From: Marasmius tenuissimus
Lineage: Eukaryota; Basidiomycota; Agaricomycetes; Agaricales; Marasmiaceae
NCBI GenBank assembly: GCA_029532415.1
Contig: JAQOTA010000054.1
Location: 558,001-622,000, forward strand
Direction: 5' to 3'
Length of the DNA: 64,000 bases
In this document: positions 10,701 to 21,762 of the stretch, piece by piece
How the letters are laid out: each line of letters starts with the position of its first letter
Position numbering within the stretch: position 1 is the stretch's first letter
Made by a program: the position numbers and the translations under genes
Notes under the pieces: generated by a model
What the model was told of the DNA's origin: nothing
What the model saw: only the letters and a program-made list of their open reading frames with translations
Database searches by the model: none

Positions 10701-13194
10701 AGATACTCACGCAGGGATTGAATATGGTTTCCCAATCCGGTGGGACGATATTGCAGATGTCATACATGGCCTTGAGCCAATTGATGACTGTCTGAATAGA
10801 TCGTCAGCCAAAGTAATTGTGAAGTGGCGTAATTGTACCTTCAGAACTTGTTCACATGGCTTCCTGGACCTCTGTATACTATCGTAAAGCGTAACACTGC
10901 CAGATTTGCGATCGACCGCAACAGCACACCAGTGATTTGCATCGACATTGTAAGGGATAAAAATCCTTGTCGACGATCGAAATTGATCCTGGATGTGTCG
11001 TGCAGTCAGCAGGAAAGCACATGTAAGGTGAGGCTGCCAAAACCCACCTTTACTTTCATGAGTTCTGGACGGGGAGCTTCACCAGATAACCGACTCCCCA
11101 CCTTGCTGACATAGTAGCCCCACGAAACACTTTTAACTACCCAACAGTCTTCGGGCAACAGAAACACCGAAAAGAAGGCATCAATGATCCCATCGTTGAA
11201 CCAACTGTTAGGATGGATGCGCAGGAGCTCTTTCCTGGGAACAAGGACACCTCGGACACGGATAGAGTCCGGAACAGAAGATAACTGCCCAGTTAAAGTT
11301 AGAAAATAGTCCAGGAAACACATCCCAAAAAACTCACAGCATTGAGGAGGATTTGAGGCGCTTCAGACACAGGAGTATGGAAACCCGTTACATCGGCAAA
11401 CATGGATGCATTTTTGGCATCGTCCTCCTCGGAAAGGTCAATGACGGGGACATCATCTGGTTTGTCACTAGGCATCATAGACGATAACGAGACGGTATCT
11501 TCAGATGTCACCTTGGCCGATGGCACGAGGGAAGTTTTGACAGGAGAAATGCTCGGAATATTTTGGCATTCAGGTAGGGATCAGATTAGAGGCCAGATAG
11601 GGTCATTTGGTGAATACGAGGGTGTACCAGAACCTGGAAAATAGATGTGAGGTCAAGAAATGAATGCAAAGAGAACAAGTATACCTGCAGTGAAAAATAA
11701 TTCACTTGCCGAGTCCAAGTTCTTCAGGAAAGGGTCAACTTTCACTAATATCACTCGCAAGGCATCAATTGCAGTGCGTGTTACACCGTCGACAGCAATG
11801 ATTTCCCTCCAGACAATCATCTCCACCTCACGCAAAACAGCAGGCCGCTGATTCCCCAAGTGAAACCAAATCTAGGGAAACAAATTGAGGACGTGAAACA
11901 GTATTGAGAGCAGTGTAATAGATAGTACCTGCAGTAAAGAAAGTGTTTGAGGTTTGGTTATTGTGGCAAAGTTGATAAGGTTTGTGAAGAGGACAAAAGG
12001 TGAAATGGCAAGAGCAGTCTGGAGAGCTGATCGAAGATTCTTGAGCATGAAGAATTTCTCATCTGGAGGAACGTCAGAGCTACTAAGTTCCCTACACAGA
12101 GAGGTCAGGGTATATCAAATATCAAAGAACTGATAACTCACTCAAGGAACTTTGCACGGAATAAATTGCTGGTTTGCGGGAGGTCAGCATGGCCCTGGTT
12201 GTACAATATGTTAGGCCAAAGTAAAATAGCAAAAGCAAGGGGGAATTTTACCAGCAAAAGCCAGTGAAGATGCAGAGCACACAAGTAGATATTCAGAGCG
12301 ATAGTGTCGATAAGAAGTTTGGAGCTCTTTTTGCGAATGTTTGAGAGAAGGTGGATACACCTCATCATACCCGAAACTTGGCGATGGGAGGTAAGGCTGT
12401 CATCGGCAGGGGGAGAGGCTGGTGTTTCATGAACAGAATCATATTCTTCCAGAGCCTTTGCTGCATCTTGGAAGAGCTTCGGCCATTCATTCACCACCTT
12501 ATAAGCTCTCTGTAGAATGAACAAGGATTAGATCACATATATAGATGCAGATACAATGCACACCAATGCCAACGTCTCCTGGCCTATTACTTTTGTACGA
12601 GGAACACAACGGGGTACTGGCAATGCACAGGGAGAACCAATAATGAGAGGGGCCATATCCAGAAATATCAGGGAGAAAGCCAGGTTGATAACAGTTGCAT
12701 GGCCTGTTCCAGTTTGATTCATGATCCCCTGTGTGAAATCGAATACTTGCTCACCCTCGGGTAGATTCCTACTCAAGTAGTGGTCCACCTGGTTGAGAGC
12801 CTCTTGAGTTGCCTCCTGAATAAAAATAGGTACATTGTGTGTGATGCTATGAGTAGATACTCACCTGGAGTTGCTGAGGAAGGAGCCGTTTGTACAATGT
12901 TTCTCCCGGGTCGCAGAACATTCCAGTTACCCAAGGGTATTTGATGATATTTTTTATGGACCGCGCTGGCTTGTGGTTTAAAACCGATGCGCTTGGCGGC
13001 TGAGCTTGAACGCTGAAGACAGATTCCATGTTGAACAACAGGTACACACGATGAACGTGCAAGTCGAGAGGAAAGAGTTGACTGCCAAAAATGGAAATCT
13101 CCTGGCCTGGGCGAGGGAGCTGACAAAAAGGGAAGAATCGTTCCCACGATTCAGTTGGCTGGCACACATTTTCAAACTTGCATCGCAAAAGCAA
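7745..13194 (-). CDS. Ulp1-type SUMO protease domain joined to a JmjC domain
   Basis: About 5.4 kb of coding exons run without an evident gene boundary. The N-terminal part (13194 to about 11350) is of unknown type. A C48 cysteine-protease domain follows: WFNDGIIDAFF, NHWCAVAVD (His), LYDSIQ (Asp) and TNTVDCGPF (Cys). After an acidic Ser/Pro-rich linker and a basic patch (RRSTHERKAA) comes NSEEHDQLEALLEAAF and a JmjC cupin: TPFHMDAQGAASM (H-x-D), LQPGD and YHFVYTLEPSIC (distal His). A small exon encoding RKSGNVYHLSSYGNDEPYLW (about 9650-9565) links the two halves in frame, so I call one gene. Expected roles are SUMO removal and histone demethylation or related oxidation. An in-frame TGA at 11581-11583 may break it. 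The start is uncertain; the 5' end abuts a HAM1-like fragment. It could instead be two genes. Confidence 0.68.
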
Positions 13195-13279
13195 TCATAC
13201 AATTTGGACCTTTTAATGGCACCCTCCCTCCTTAGGTCTAACTATATACACACATACCAAGGAGCGACTGCCAACGCTG

Positions 13280-13735
13280 TATGAAACAAACCGCTATAAT
13301 CCGCCAATTGATGAGACCCATCATCAACGGTTTGAGGGTCTTGTACAACACATCGTGTTTCGAATCCCGAATGGAGACTTTCAGGGAGCCTTTGATCTTA
13401 ACAGCGACTTTATTGATGTTGAAGAGGCTTCAAAGACTCGTGGGTAAGCATCAAGAAAACCAAAAGGAAGAGAACACTGTCAAACTCGCCTAGCCTCATC
13501 CCTCGAATCCCCAGCTCAACATCGACATTCATCCCTCCACTCCCAACACAAGGTCAGCCGCACCCGAATCCTTGATCTTAATCGCCCTTCCCTTCTTATG
13601 GAAATAAAACAACACATCCCGCATATCAGCTTGAATCTGCGTCATATGCATATGGAGCTTGTGGTGCGAGTTGGGCAGACGTTTCACGACAGCCTCGTTT
13701 CGTGGGATTCTGGTGTCCGTGTACGTCGGCAAGCA
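13280..13735 (-). pseudogene. fragment of a HAM1-like (BPI-type C-terminal domain) gene
   Basis: On the - strand the frame NSHHKLHMHMTQIQADMRDV, then FYFHKKGRAIKIKDSGAADL, matches the C-terminal domain of fungal HAM1-like proteins (Pfam HAM1_C, formerly DUF4449). Further on, in another frame, SLKVSIRDSKHDVLYKTLKP continues the same domain. These conserved blocks lie in different frames with stops between, and no full N-terminal half precedes them. I read this as a decayed host-gene fragment, possibly captured or left beside an inserted element. It ends just before the start region of the Ulp1-JmjC gene. Confidence 0.62.
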
Positions 13736-13739
13736 CTGC

Positions 13740-15298
13740 GGGGATGTACTTGTTTATCCTCCACAGATGCACACTCTTCAAGTGTATACTCACAATGGTG
13801 TTGAGCCCGATGTGCACCCGACTGACAGTGTTGGATGTTGTTCCTGCAAATCCGATGTCGGCGGACCATGGGGGGACAAGCGGGGAGGATCTATTGGCAG
13901 CGGCGGTTGTAGTGAGGGATCTGGTTCTCGTGCCTTTGGTATGAGTAACTACACCTCGTAAAGCGAGTTGAGAGTGTCGTTCTCAAGGTTTCCGAGGTAC
14001 GCCAGACGAGCAGTTTCCTTGTAGTCTGTAGTAACTTTGAAGCAGAAAATCAGAATATACTAATGAAAATCATACATAAACACATACCATTGATCGACCA
14101 AGTCTTGAGGAAAGTTGGACATGGCAGTCAGAAGCAAAGGACAGCAGGTGGCAGTGCCAGTCGTGAGGCCAGAATATTTGCCAATGGACCGGCACTTTCT
14201 ACGGCATTTCCCAAGCCCAGTGCCCAGGCTGAATGCAAACCGTTGATAATAAGTTATAACAACGACCACGACAGGCCAGACCGTCGGCCCAACCTTTAAC
14301 GTCACTGCGAACAAGTAAGTTTACTTTAGATCGTGACATTCACTATATTAACATACATTTCGTAGATCCTACTTCCAAATTTTGCACATAGTCAACACTT
14401 TTGGCCGGAAAATGATCATTCAACAGCCTGAAGAGGTACAGGCGACTCTCGGGCGGCGAACACGTTGGTGAAAGTGAGCTGGAGCAGGCATCGGAAACGT
14501 TGATGTCACAACCACATATCGCGATGGGTCTGACTGGATCCACGATCTCCTTCTCCCCCCCCCCCGACTCCAATGATCTGACTCACCCACTCCACCTCTC
14601 TTCCTCATCCGAGTCTCCCCGCCCGCCACCACCGCCCAAACCCAATCCAAATGAGGATCCTGCGAGATGAGGTAGCTGGGGTTGGCGGTGTTCATGGTGA
14701 TGCCTCTGAGACGAGGACTGCGGGGATGTACGTGTTGAGTGGCGGGGTGAGCCAGGGAGATGGGTGATGTGAGTTTACAAGCCTGAGAGCGGACTGAGCA
14801 ATCCGCCATCCCTCTCACCCGGACGTTGAGTATGGGTGATTTGGCTTGGAGAGAAGGAACTAGGGTTGGTAAGGGACGTGATTGTGATCGCGATGGGGAA
14901 GGTGGACGTGAAAAAGACAGTAGGGACGCTGGTGAGATTGCTTGTGCTCCCGTTCTAGCAGATACGAGGGTGGTTTTCCAACCTCCTGGGTCTAGAGTTC
15001 GTTTGCGTCCGTTATGGACGTGTAGATAACGGCCATATACGTTGTTATGAAGGTCGCCAGGACGCCAGAAATCGAGTTTGGGGATGGCTCAATGATGGTA
15101 GGCTTGTTCTTCTCTTGGCGGGCGGCGTGGATATCGTTATAGAGAAGGTGATCACGGCATCGATACGATAGTTTTCTTGCACGAGGTAGGGAGAGAAACG
15201 GGAGACCGTTCAAAGGAAAAGAGACCTACGATGTCGACTGTCTACCCTCATGCCCCCAGTCGTCTAATCCCCCTTCTCCTACGTCAGAGCCCTCTGCA
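13740..15298. other. no intact gene; degenerate sequence
   Basis: Open frames exist on both strands but none shows a complete conserved domain. On the - strand pieces such as RFAFSLGTGLGNAVESAGPL (near 14200) and DLHNNVYGRYLHVHNGR (near 15040) look like former coding sequence broken by stops. They may belong to the HAM1-like relic or to other captured genes. A C tract at about 14557-14566 is simple sequence. Confidence 0.4.
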
Positions 15299-17331
15299 TT
15301 GACTTCCTCTGGATCCGGCTCTGGCCCTCTTGTACGACAGAGATCAGATTCTCTTAGCTCTATAGAGAGCTTCCGGCCTCGCCAATGTCAACGAAGAGAA
15401 AGCGATGCAGAATATGTTCCGTCACGCTCTTCAACCCCTGCTTTTCCAATTATTATCGCCACATGTTCATCAGTACCACCCCCGGTGGAACCTCCCACCG
15501 TAATACCCCTTGCACCAACACCTGCACCAGAACTGACGGTCGCACCAGTCCCGCCTGCTATGCCTGTCGCACAACCAGGTATTCTACCAGTATCGACAGA
15601 AAATTCTGGAGCTCCTACTCCACCTCTGGTCGATCACTTTGCCAGTTTGATGGCCCAGGAAGTATTGTGGATAACAAGTTCTCGGCTCTGGAGGACCTCC
15701 ATTGTCAATCAGTGCACACAGGACGTTGGCCTGAGTGTGGATGCCCTATCAATCGAAGATGCTGCCCTTGCTCTCGTTGAGAAAGTGCGCAGACACCACG
15801 GTGGAGATCCTCTGCCATTTCCCAAGGGAGTTGACGTTAGGATGTTCAACTTTGATAGGCTCCTGACCGGCGATAAATATTGCCGCATGTAAGTCTGCTA
15901 TTGAACACCGGAGTCATTGCTCTCATCGCTGACTAAATCTTCAGTGGTAGAATTCAGGGAGAGCAACGGCCTGGATATGGCACTGGCCCCTTACAGGCAG
16001 TCGTCCGCAAAGCTATTCAGATCATCACCTCCAACGGTTTGTACTTCAAACCGTATGGAGGGGATATCGTCACATGGGCTTTCCAGTCAGAAACTTCCCC
16101 TGCCCATCAGGTCTTTGCGAGGACTACAGGCACTCTCTTGGCTCTACACTTGATCTGCCTACGCAGCACTGCACATCCAGTTTATGCTGGGATCTATCTT
16201 CTATCTTCTTCTTGCCAGAGGATTCGCATACTGCATGGCTCCTGAACGGATTGCAAAGATCGATGCGAATCTGGGTACTGATCTCTATTTCTGGACATCC
16301 CTACAGGATCGAAACCCTGCAGCTCTTGGAGATCCTGCTAGCATCATCCGCCAGCTCATAGCCACGCACATGACCCGAACCAGTGTGCGTTGAACATACT
16401 TCTGATAACCTGCTATAGACTAATTGGTACAGCTTAGTTGTCCGAAATCAATGCCTGTGACGATCCTGCAATCTGGGAGGGAATAACAAAGGAGCTTTAT
16501 GCCTCTGCTCTCTTCAAAACGTTTCAACACGATCTCTCAGACAATTCCCCCGATCTTGTGGCGCTTCGTGAGGGTTTCAATCTTCCACTGGATGGTATTG
16601 ATAGAAAGTTCCTTTGGGTGAGCTTTTAATTCACATTTCTCGTGCTCTTCGACTGAGCAGGCATACGCTAGGCTTTCTCCAACGAAAACACAGCATCAGT
16701 CATTGGCGGAATGCTGGGGAGACAACTGGAGGATGTACAGGCCTTGTTGGATCACCTTGACTTCGGACAGCAAGTCGATCCCCTTATGGACTCTCTCAAG
16801 GGACAGTTGAAGGTCTATCTGGAGGGTAACGGACATCCTCAATCCCTAGTGGCAGATGGTTTCTTTGCCTCCGAAAACATTCCAGCCGAAGACGAAGAGA
16901 CTTTCAGAGCAGAAAAGTTTTTGGAGGCATGCACCGGAAATCGTCTAGAGCCCGCTTCGCAGAGTTGGATGATTCGCGTATGTCCAATCTGCGAACAAAT
17001 GTTTGACTCAGTCTCTGAATTATTCCTGTTGCAGGTCAACTTCCGCCAGCCAGAGCCCGTTGCTCCTGTCATCTGGCGGAGCGACGAAACAAATGAAGAC
17101 TTTCAGGTGCGTCAAGATGCTGCTCGCAACGCTCCTCACGTTCACCCCCCCACTGTAAAGTTCAAACAGTGCTCCACCACTGTTATCTTCTATAGATCTC
17201 CTTGGCTCGTTCAATGTCTCCAAGGTGTCTCCGCTACAGCAACCAAGGGGGAATACTCCCAAGACCTCGAACGGTTCTTTCATTTAGCTTTCGTGTCTCA
17301 AGGCGGTATGTTGGAATACACCACAGGTTAA
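15299..17331 (+). CDS. HECT-like ubiquitin ligase, reading frame doubtful
   Basis: A Ser/Pro-rich N-terminal part begins MTSSGSGSGPLVRQ and leads into exons carrying GLYFKPYGGDIVTWAFQSE, VFARTTGTLLALHLICL, LARGFAYCMAPERIAKID and LSEINACDDPAIW. Later come FLEACTGNRLEPASQSW, which resembles the F-x-TG-x-LP segment of HECT C-lobes, and FKQCSTTV, which occupies the place of the catalytic Cys motif. HECT enzymes pass ubiquitin from an E2 to substrates. The similarity is weak and from memory. The frame shifts by one base near 16200 in a CTT-rich tract, between ICLRSTAHPVYAG and the segment encoding LARGF; no GT-AG intron repairs it, so this copy may be a pseudogene. It is the only + strand gene in the left half of the accessory region. 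Confidence 0.42.
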
Positions 17332-18990
17332 CCAAACACTTTCATTATGCCCTGCATCCTTCCGTTCTCTCTTTCTCTCTTTTGTGCTCTGGATCAATGG
17401 TTATTGCTGCTTTAGCGCTTCGGATTAATACTGCTGTAAAGTTCTCTGCTGATTCTCCTCACTGTATACTGCTCATGCTCTGTAGCTCGTGTTATTACTC
17501 ACAATTGTGATTCTCCCTTTCCTTATTGCTGCTTATAATCCTGGTTTCCAATGCTTACAATTCTCTTGCTCACTGCTTTTAGATCCGATACCTCATACTC
17601 TGCATTGCTCCCTGCTTATAATTCTTGCTGCTGTATTACTTGACCTGTTTCGTACCATGCTTGCTGCCGGTAATCCAATCATTATATTGTCTTGAACCAC
17701 AGCAATTTTGAGGGACAAGGACAAGAAGTCCGAACGTTTGATAACCGCAACGCGACCGCGTTTGATATGGTCACGTGACTTTTTTTTCGCGGCATAAATT
17801 AATGTCGGAGGCCAACCTTCCGCCCCCTTATACCAGTTATACAAGTCTACTTCAAGAATGAATTCAGGTACAAGTATATCTAGGTGAAAGGCTCTCACAA
17901 GGAAACCACACCAACAGGCGCCTATGCCAGTGCAGCAACACATCGCAATCACCAGGGAAAGGGGATGACTACTACATGTATAGACAAAGCCAAAGGAATA
18001 GTTGGGCCCTGTAAACAAAAATGAGCATGTAGACAGCATATGAGACAAGGAAAAACCACCTGTCAACTGGGATTCTTCATGCAGATGTTCCGTCCATGGA
18101 AGGGGAGTGAGACCGTAACCTATAGACATGTTAGCTCGAGAAGTAGAGAAACCGCCTTGCCACGCACCTGAGCCCTTTTATTCCCAACCATAGATCCAAT
18201 ACCTTGTTATTGGTGCAGGATAGTCCAACATCTAGAGAAGTGATGAGGAAAAGGAACAGAAGATGATCAACAACTCACATTGATTGCAATGAAAAACGTC
18301 CAAGAAGGCTAGAAATACAAAGACAATGTCAGACTTCCGCTGTTTAACAACTCGGCACGAATGCACATCGTGTTGCCGAGTTAGGGTATCACTTTTCGGC
18401 CCTTTAAAGTCATAAAAAACGAGAAAGAAATACCTGCAATACATTAAAAAGAGAGAAAATATCAGAACAAGTGGAAGAAAAATGGACTGCGCACCTAAAA
18501 TACCATCCTGTTGATGACTCAAGCCAACGTGGGTAGAACATAACATGAGTGTTGATCAGACACCCATGGTATGACTATCCCGGAGCAAGAGAGAATGGTA
18601 GCAAGCCAGCACAGGTAGAACATACCATGAGTGGTGATCAAGCACCCATGTTATGACTGGCCCGGGGCATGAGGATGGCGGTGGTGAAGAGGAGAGGTGG
18701 AGGACGAGGGAAAAAAAAATTATGAGCCCATTTTGTGTGCGTGTGAAAAAGTCCCACTTTCCCCATTTGGAATTCTGCTCGACCGACCCAGCAGATTTCC
18801 ATTTTGGGTCGGCTCTCGCGCGCACACTGCTTTCCTCTTGACTCCATCGTCTCAGATCTCCTGCGGTTTCCCCTCTCTTTGTTCTGGGTTTTGAGTAATG
18901 CTGCACAACCTCCCTAAAATCTGAAAACTTTGACAGTCACTGACTCTGACTCCATCCAATAACCTACGAACTCGGGAAAGGAAACCTCAC
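17332..18990. other. no recognised gene; direct repeats and a hairpin
   Basis: A - strand frame of 178 codons at 17593-18129 has no domain I recognise and may be spurious. A hairpin near 18346-18381 pairs AACTCGGCA with TGCCGAGTT. About 51 bp at 18532-18582 recur directly at 18615-18666 (both start GTAGAACATA and end near CCCGG), which looks like a local duplication. No RNA gene is evident. Confidence 0.45.
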
Positions 18991-18999
18991 AAACAGTCA

Positions 19000-19920
19000 G
19001 CGTCGGCTGAAGCACTCGACGGTAAACGAAGAAGAATGTCCAGTGCGGTTCATGGAGGAATTTTCCAACTATTCCGACCTCCATACTATGCGGCAAAGAC
19101 AAGCACGTAACCATCGACGATGACGCCGCAGCTTTAACCTCGTATGTCGACATTTCCAACAATATCTACCAACCTCCACCACCCAAATTTGACAACCGAG
19201 CTCAACTCAGTCGACAAGCTCACTTCTGGCGAGGAGTAACCACCATCGGTCCTTCCCAGCATACTCGATACATACGACCCGACCTATCCCTTCACAATCC
19301 TTCGCAACAACGTATTCAGCCGTTATAATGCCTACAGCAGGGTAACTGAATGACTCATTGAATGATTAAAACCAGCTGTTCTGACACCATCGAAGACTCG
19401 CTTTGCTTGTTGGACAAAGGCCAAACGAAACAGAAGCTCAAATATCATCATTCATCGTCTGTACGTCACCTAACCCTCTTCACAAGCATAAACTTGCTCA
19501 TCTCGCGGTATACCAGATAGCAAGCTCACTCCTGGCAAGGAGTTACGCTCGGACGATACACATCCGACCACCTCCAGTCCTTTAACAAGATCCAAAAAGA
19601 ATCGAAGGTTCCATCCATGCTGGAACGAGGCAATTATCACGCTTAAGAAAGCGACTGTACCCAAGGAAGTCACTCTTCGAGGTCACCCAGACGGGTCCCC
19701 GCAAATCCACGAAATCACTGTCCCTATTCGCGGTGTCCAACTCAAAGATTCCGAACCCCGATTACCCACTCTCATACAAATTCTCGCCGCCTCGAGGTTG
19801 ATAGACGAGCACGATAAAAGTCGTGCTCCGTTGCCTTATCCGATTGATTTGTTACCAGTAGCACCGGATGGTGATTGTGAGGTTTCGATCCGACTCGAGG
19901 GTCTACATGGGTGGGGTTGA
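19000..19920 (+). pseudogene. relic of a VIT/von Willebrand A-domain type gene
   Basis: On the + strand at about 19640-19915 the frame ATVPKEVTLRGHPDGSPQIH, then VPIRGVQLKDSEPRLPTLIQ and ILAASRLIDEHDK, resembles the segment after the vWA domain in large fungal VIT/vWA proteins. Upstream pieces near 19130-19320 (FDNRAQLSRQAHFW) could be part of the same former gene but are interrupted by stops. No start, no intact vWA metal site and no continuous frame were found. Family assignment is tentative. Confidence 0.35.
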
Positions 19921-20075
19921 GGTAGAGGATTTCAAGGGTCCAGGATGACTGGTACGAAGAGAGTCGAAGGAGGTAGAAACAGGCTCGTTGCTTCTGCAAC
20001 ATGTTTGTTGGATGTCTCATATGGACAACGCCGCGGACGCTGACAAAGTGTTTTACTCGTCGTCCACAATGTCCA

Positions 20076-21621
20076 TCATACCCACCACCCAACCCCAAAT
20101 CCCCCTCTTCTTTCGTCACATGTAACAGAAAACACCTCAAAGCTTCGTCCCCGTTGCCCATTCTGGCCAAACATGGATCTCGACAAATCATCCTCCTCAT
20201 TCTCCACAACCGTTACAAATGCAAGGCTCTGGGTGTTGAGGAAATGGTATACGTGACAAGGGTGAATGAGACCGTCTCTCAGCGGTCCCATCAAGGGCCG
20301 TTTGAATGCTGGAAGTACAAAAGTTTTCAGTAAAGATCGATTCGGCAGAAAAAAACTTGGGCAAAAATGACTTACAGAAGAATACGACCTGGCGCCGTTC
20401 TACAGAGAGGGGAATTTCTCCTCCACCAGTAGTCTGGCTCAACTTCTCCAACATCCAGTCGTTGTTGGTGATCAGCATGGACTGTTTGACAGTGATCTTT
20501 CCCCCGACCTTGTTTCCCAAGTGGCACATCAAGAGAGGACTGGAGGATGGTGTACTGGGAGGTATCGCAGGGAATCCAATCTTCTCTGGGGTCAAGCCTT
20601 TTGACTGACAGTGGTTGTAGATCGCAGAATACAAAGCAGGGAATATGTTGGCAGTTTTGGAATGGGCTTGGACAGTAAGGGGAAAGCTTAATCCGAATAA
20701 TGAAATGGATTCCAGCTGTTCCTCCAGCTGTCCGATACACAACTTGAAATTGGGCCGATTCTTTTGTGAAAATGCATGCAAGTGTTCAGGGGGAAAGATT
20801 GTGGAATCCTGTTGTTCTCTATTAGTTTGAGCATTGGCACGATCTTACACAAGAAAGACTCACGGTAGCTGGCAGCAGTATTACTTGAAAGTTTTGTACC
20901 CAATTGTCAGATTGTCGAAAGCATGGATCGTAATCGGTGCGTTTTCGTGAGGAGGATTTGGACTCCTTGACTTGATTGGCAGCGGCTACAAACCGATTGG
21001 GTGCAGGCAGGGTACTGGTGTGACGACTGTTGATTCCTTCCAATATCTCGTGGTTGGTGACGCGGCCATCCCTAGGCACATTTATCTGACGTGTTGTGAC
21101 CCAAGGTGTGCTACCCAGGACAGAGGAAGTAGCAGTACCCAAGGCAGAGGTGGTCACTGCACTCCGTGTGGGTGCCTGCCATGGACCAACAAGCCTGGGT
21201 GTAGCAGAAGGCACAGCGGAAAATATACCGGACAAGGATGGAGTTGAATTTGGCGGTAGGTGATGTAGAAACCATTTGGCGCCGCATCCCGGTCTTGAGC
21301 ATACTGACTTTGTTGAAGGTATACCTCCAGCCTGAAACATCGTCAGTATAAGTTCTATCCAAAATAGAGAACCCTGGGTGACTCACGAGATACCACCCTT
21401 CACACCTTCCTGGTATTCCGCCCTTGGGTGGGAGACTGGGCGGCGGGGGTGGAGGCGGCCGTTGACCATGCTCTAGTTCAGCATGCTCGCATCCACAAAT
21501 AGCACCCGCTATGTCTGGCTATACATTGTGTGAGCATGATGAATTCGTTTGATGGATTGATCTTACATCGTGGATGTATTCTGGGCAATCACACACCAGA
21601 CAAGGAGGGTTATTTGGCATA
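20076..21621 (-). CDS. Cys-rich protein of an element-associated family, function unknown
   Basis: The first exon starts MPNNPPCLVCDCPEYIHD, a compact set of Cys that could bind zinc. After a 60-bp-class intron it continues DIAGAICGCEHAELEHGQ, a proline run, GGIPGRCEGWYL, and then GGIPSTKSVCSRPGCGAKWF, again Cys-rich. A Ser/Thr-rich middle follows, then a better ordered C-terminal part with LCIGQLEEQLESISLFGLSF and KITVKQSMLITNNDWMLEKL. In Agaricomycetes such Cys-rich genes are, as I recall, often found beside integrase-type genes, and here one starts about 140 bp downstream of the integrase relic on the same strand. The 3' end is uncertain; one splice choice ends at 20197, another at 20076. 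Confidence 0.45.
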
Positions 21622-21762
21622 ATTTAAAGGTTGAAAGATAAATATGAGAATGAAAAAGAGGGAAGAAAAGAAACAGGGAGAGCAGAGAGGACGCGTCCTT
21701 TTATCGATCGTGTCAAGATCGTGTCAAATCATTCCTCACGCTTGTCAAGTGCACACTGACCT

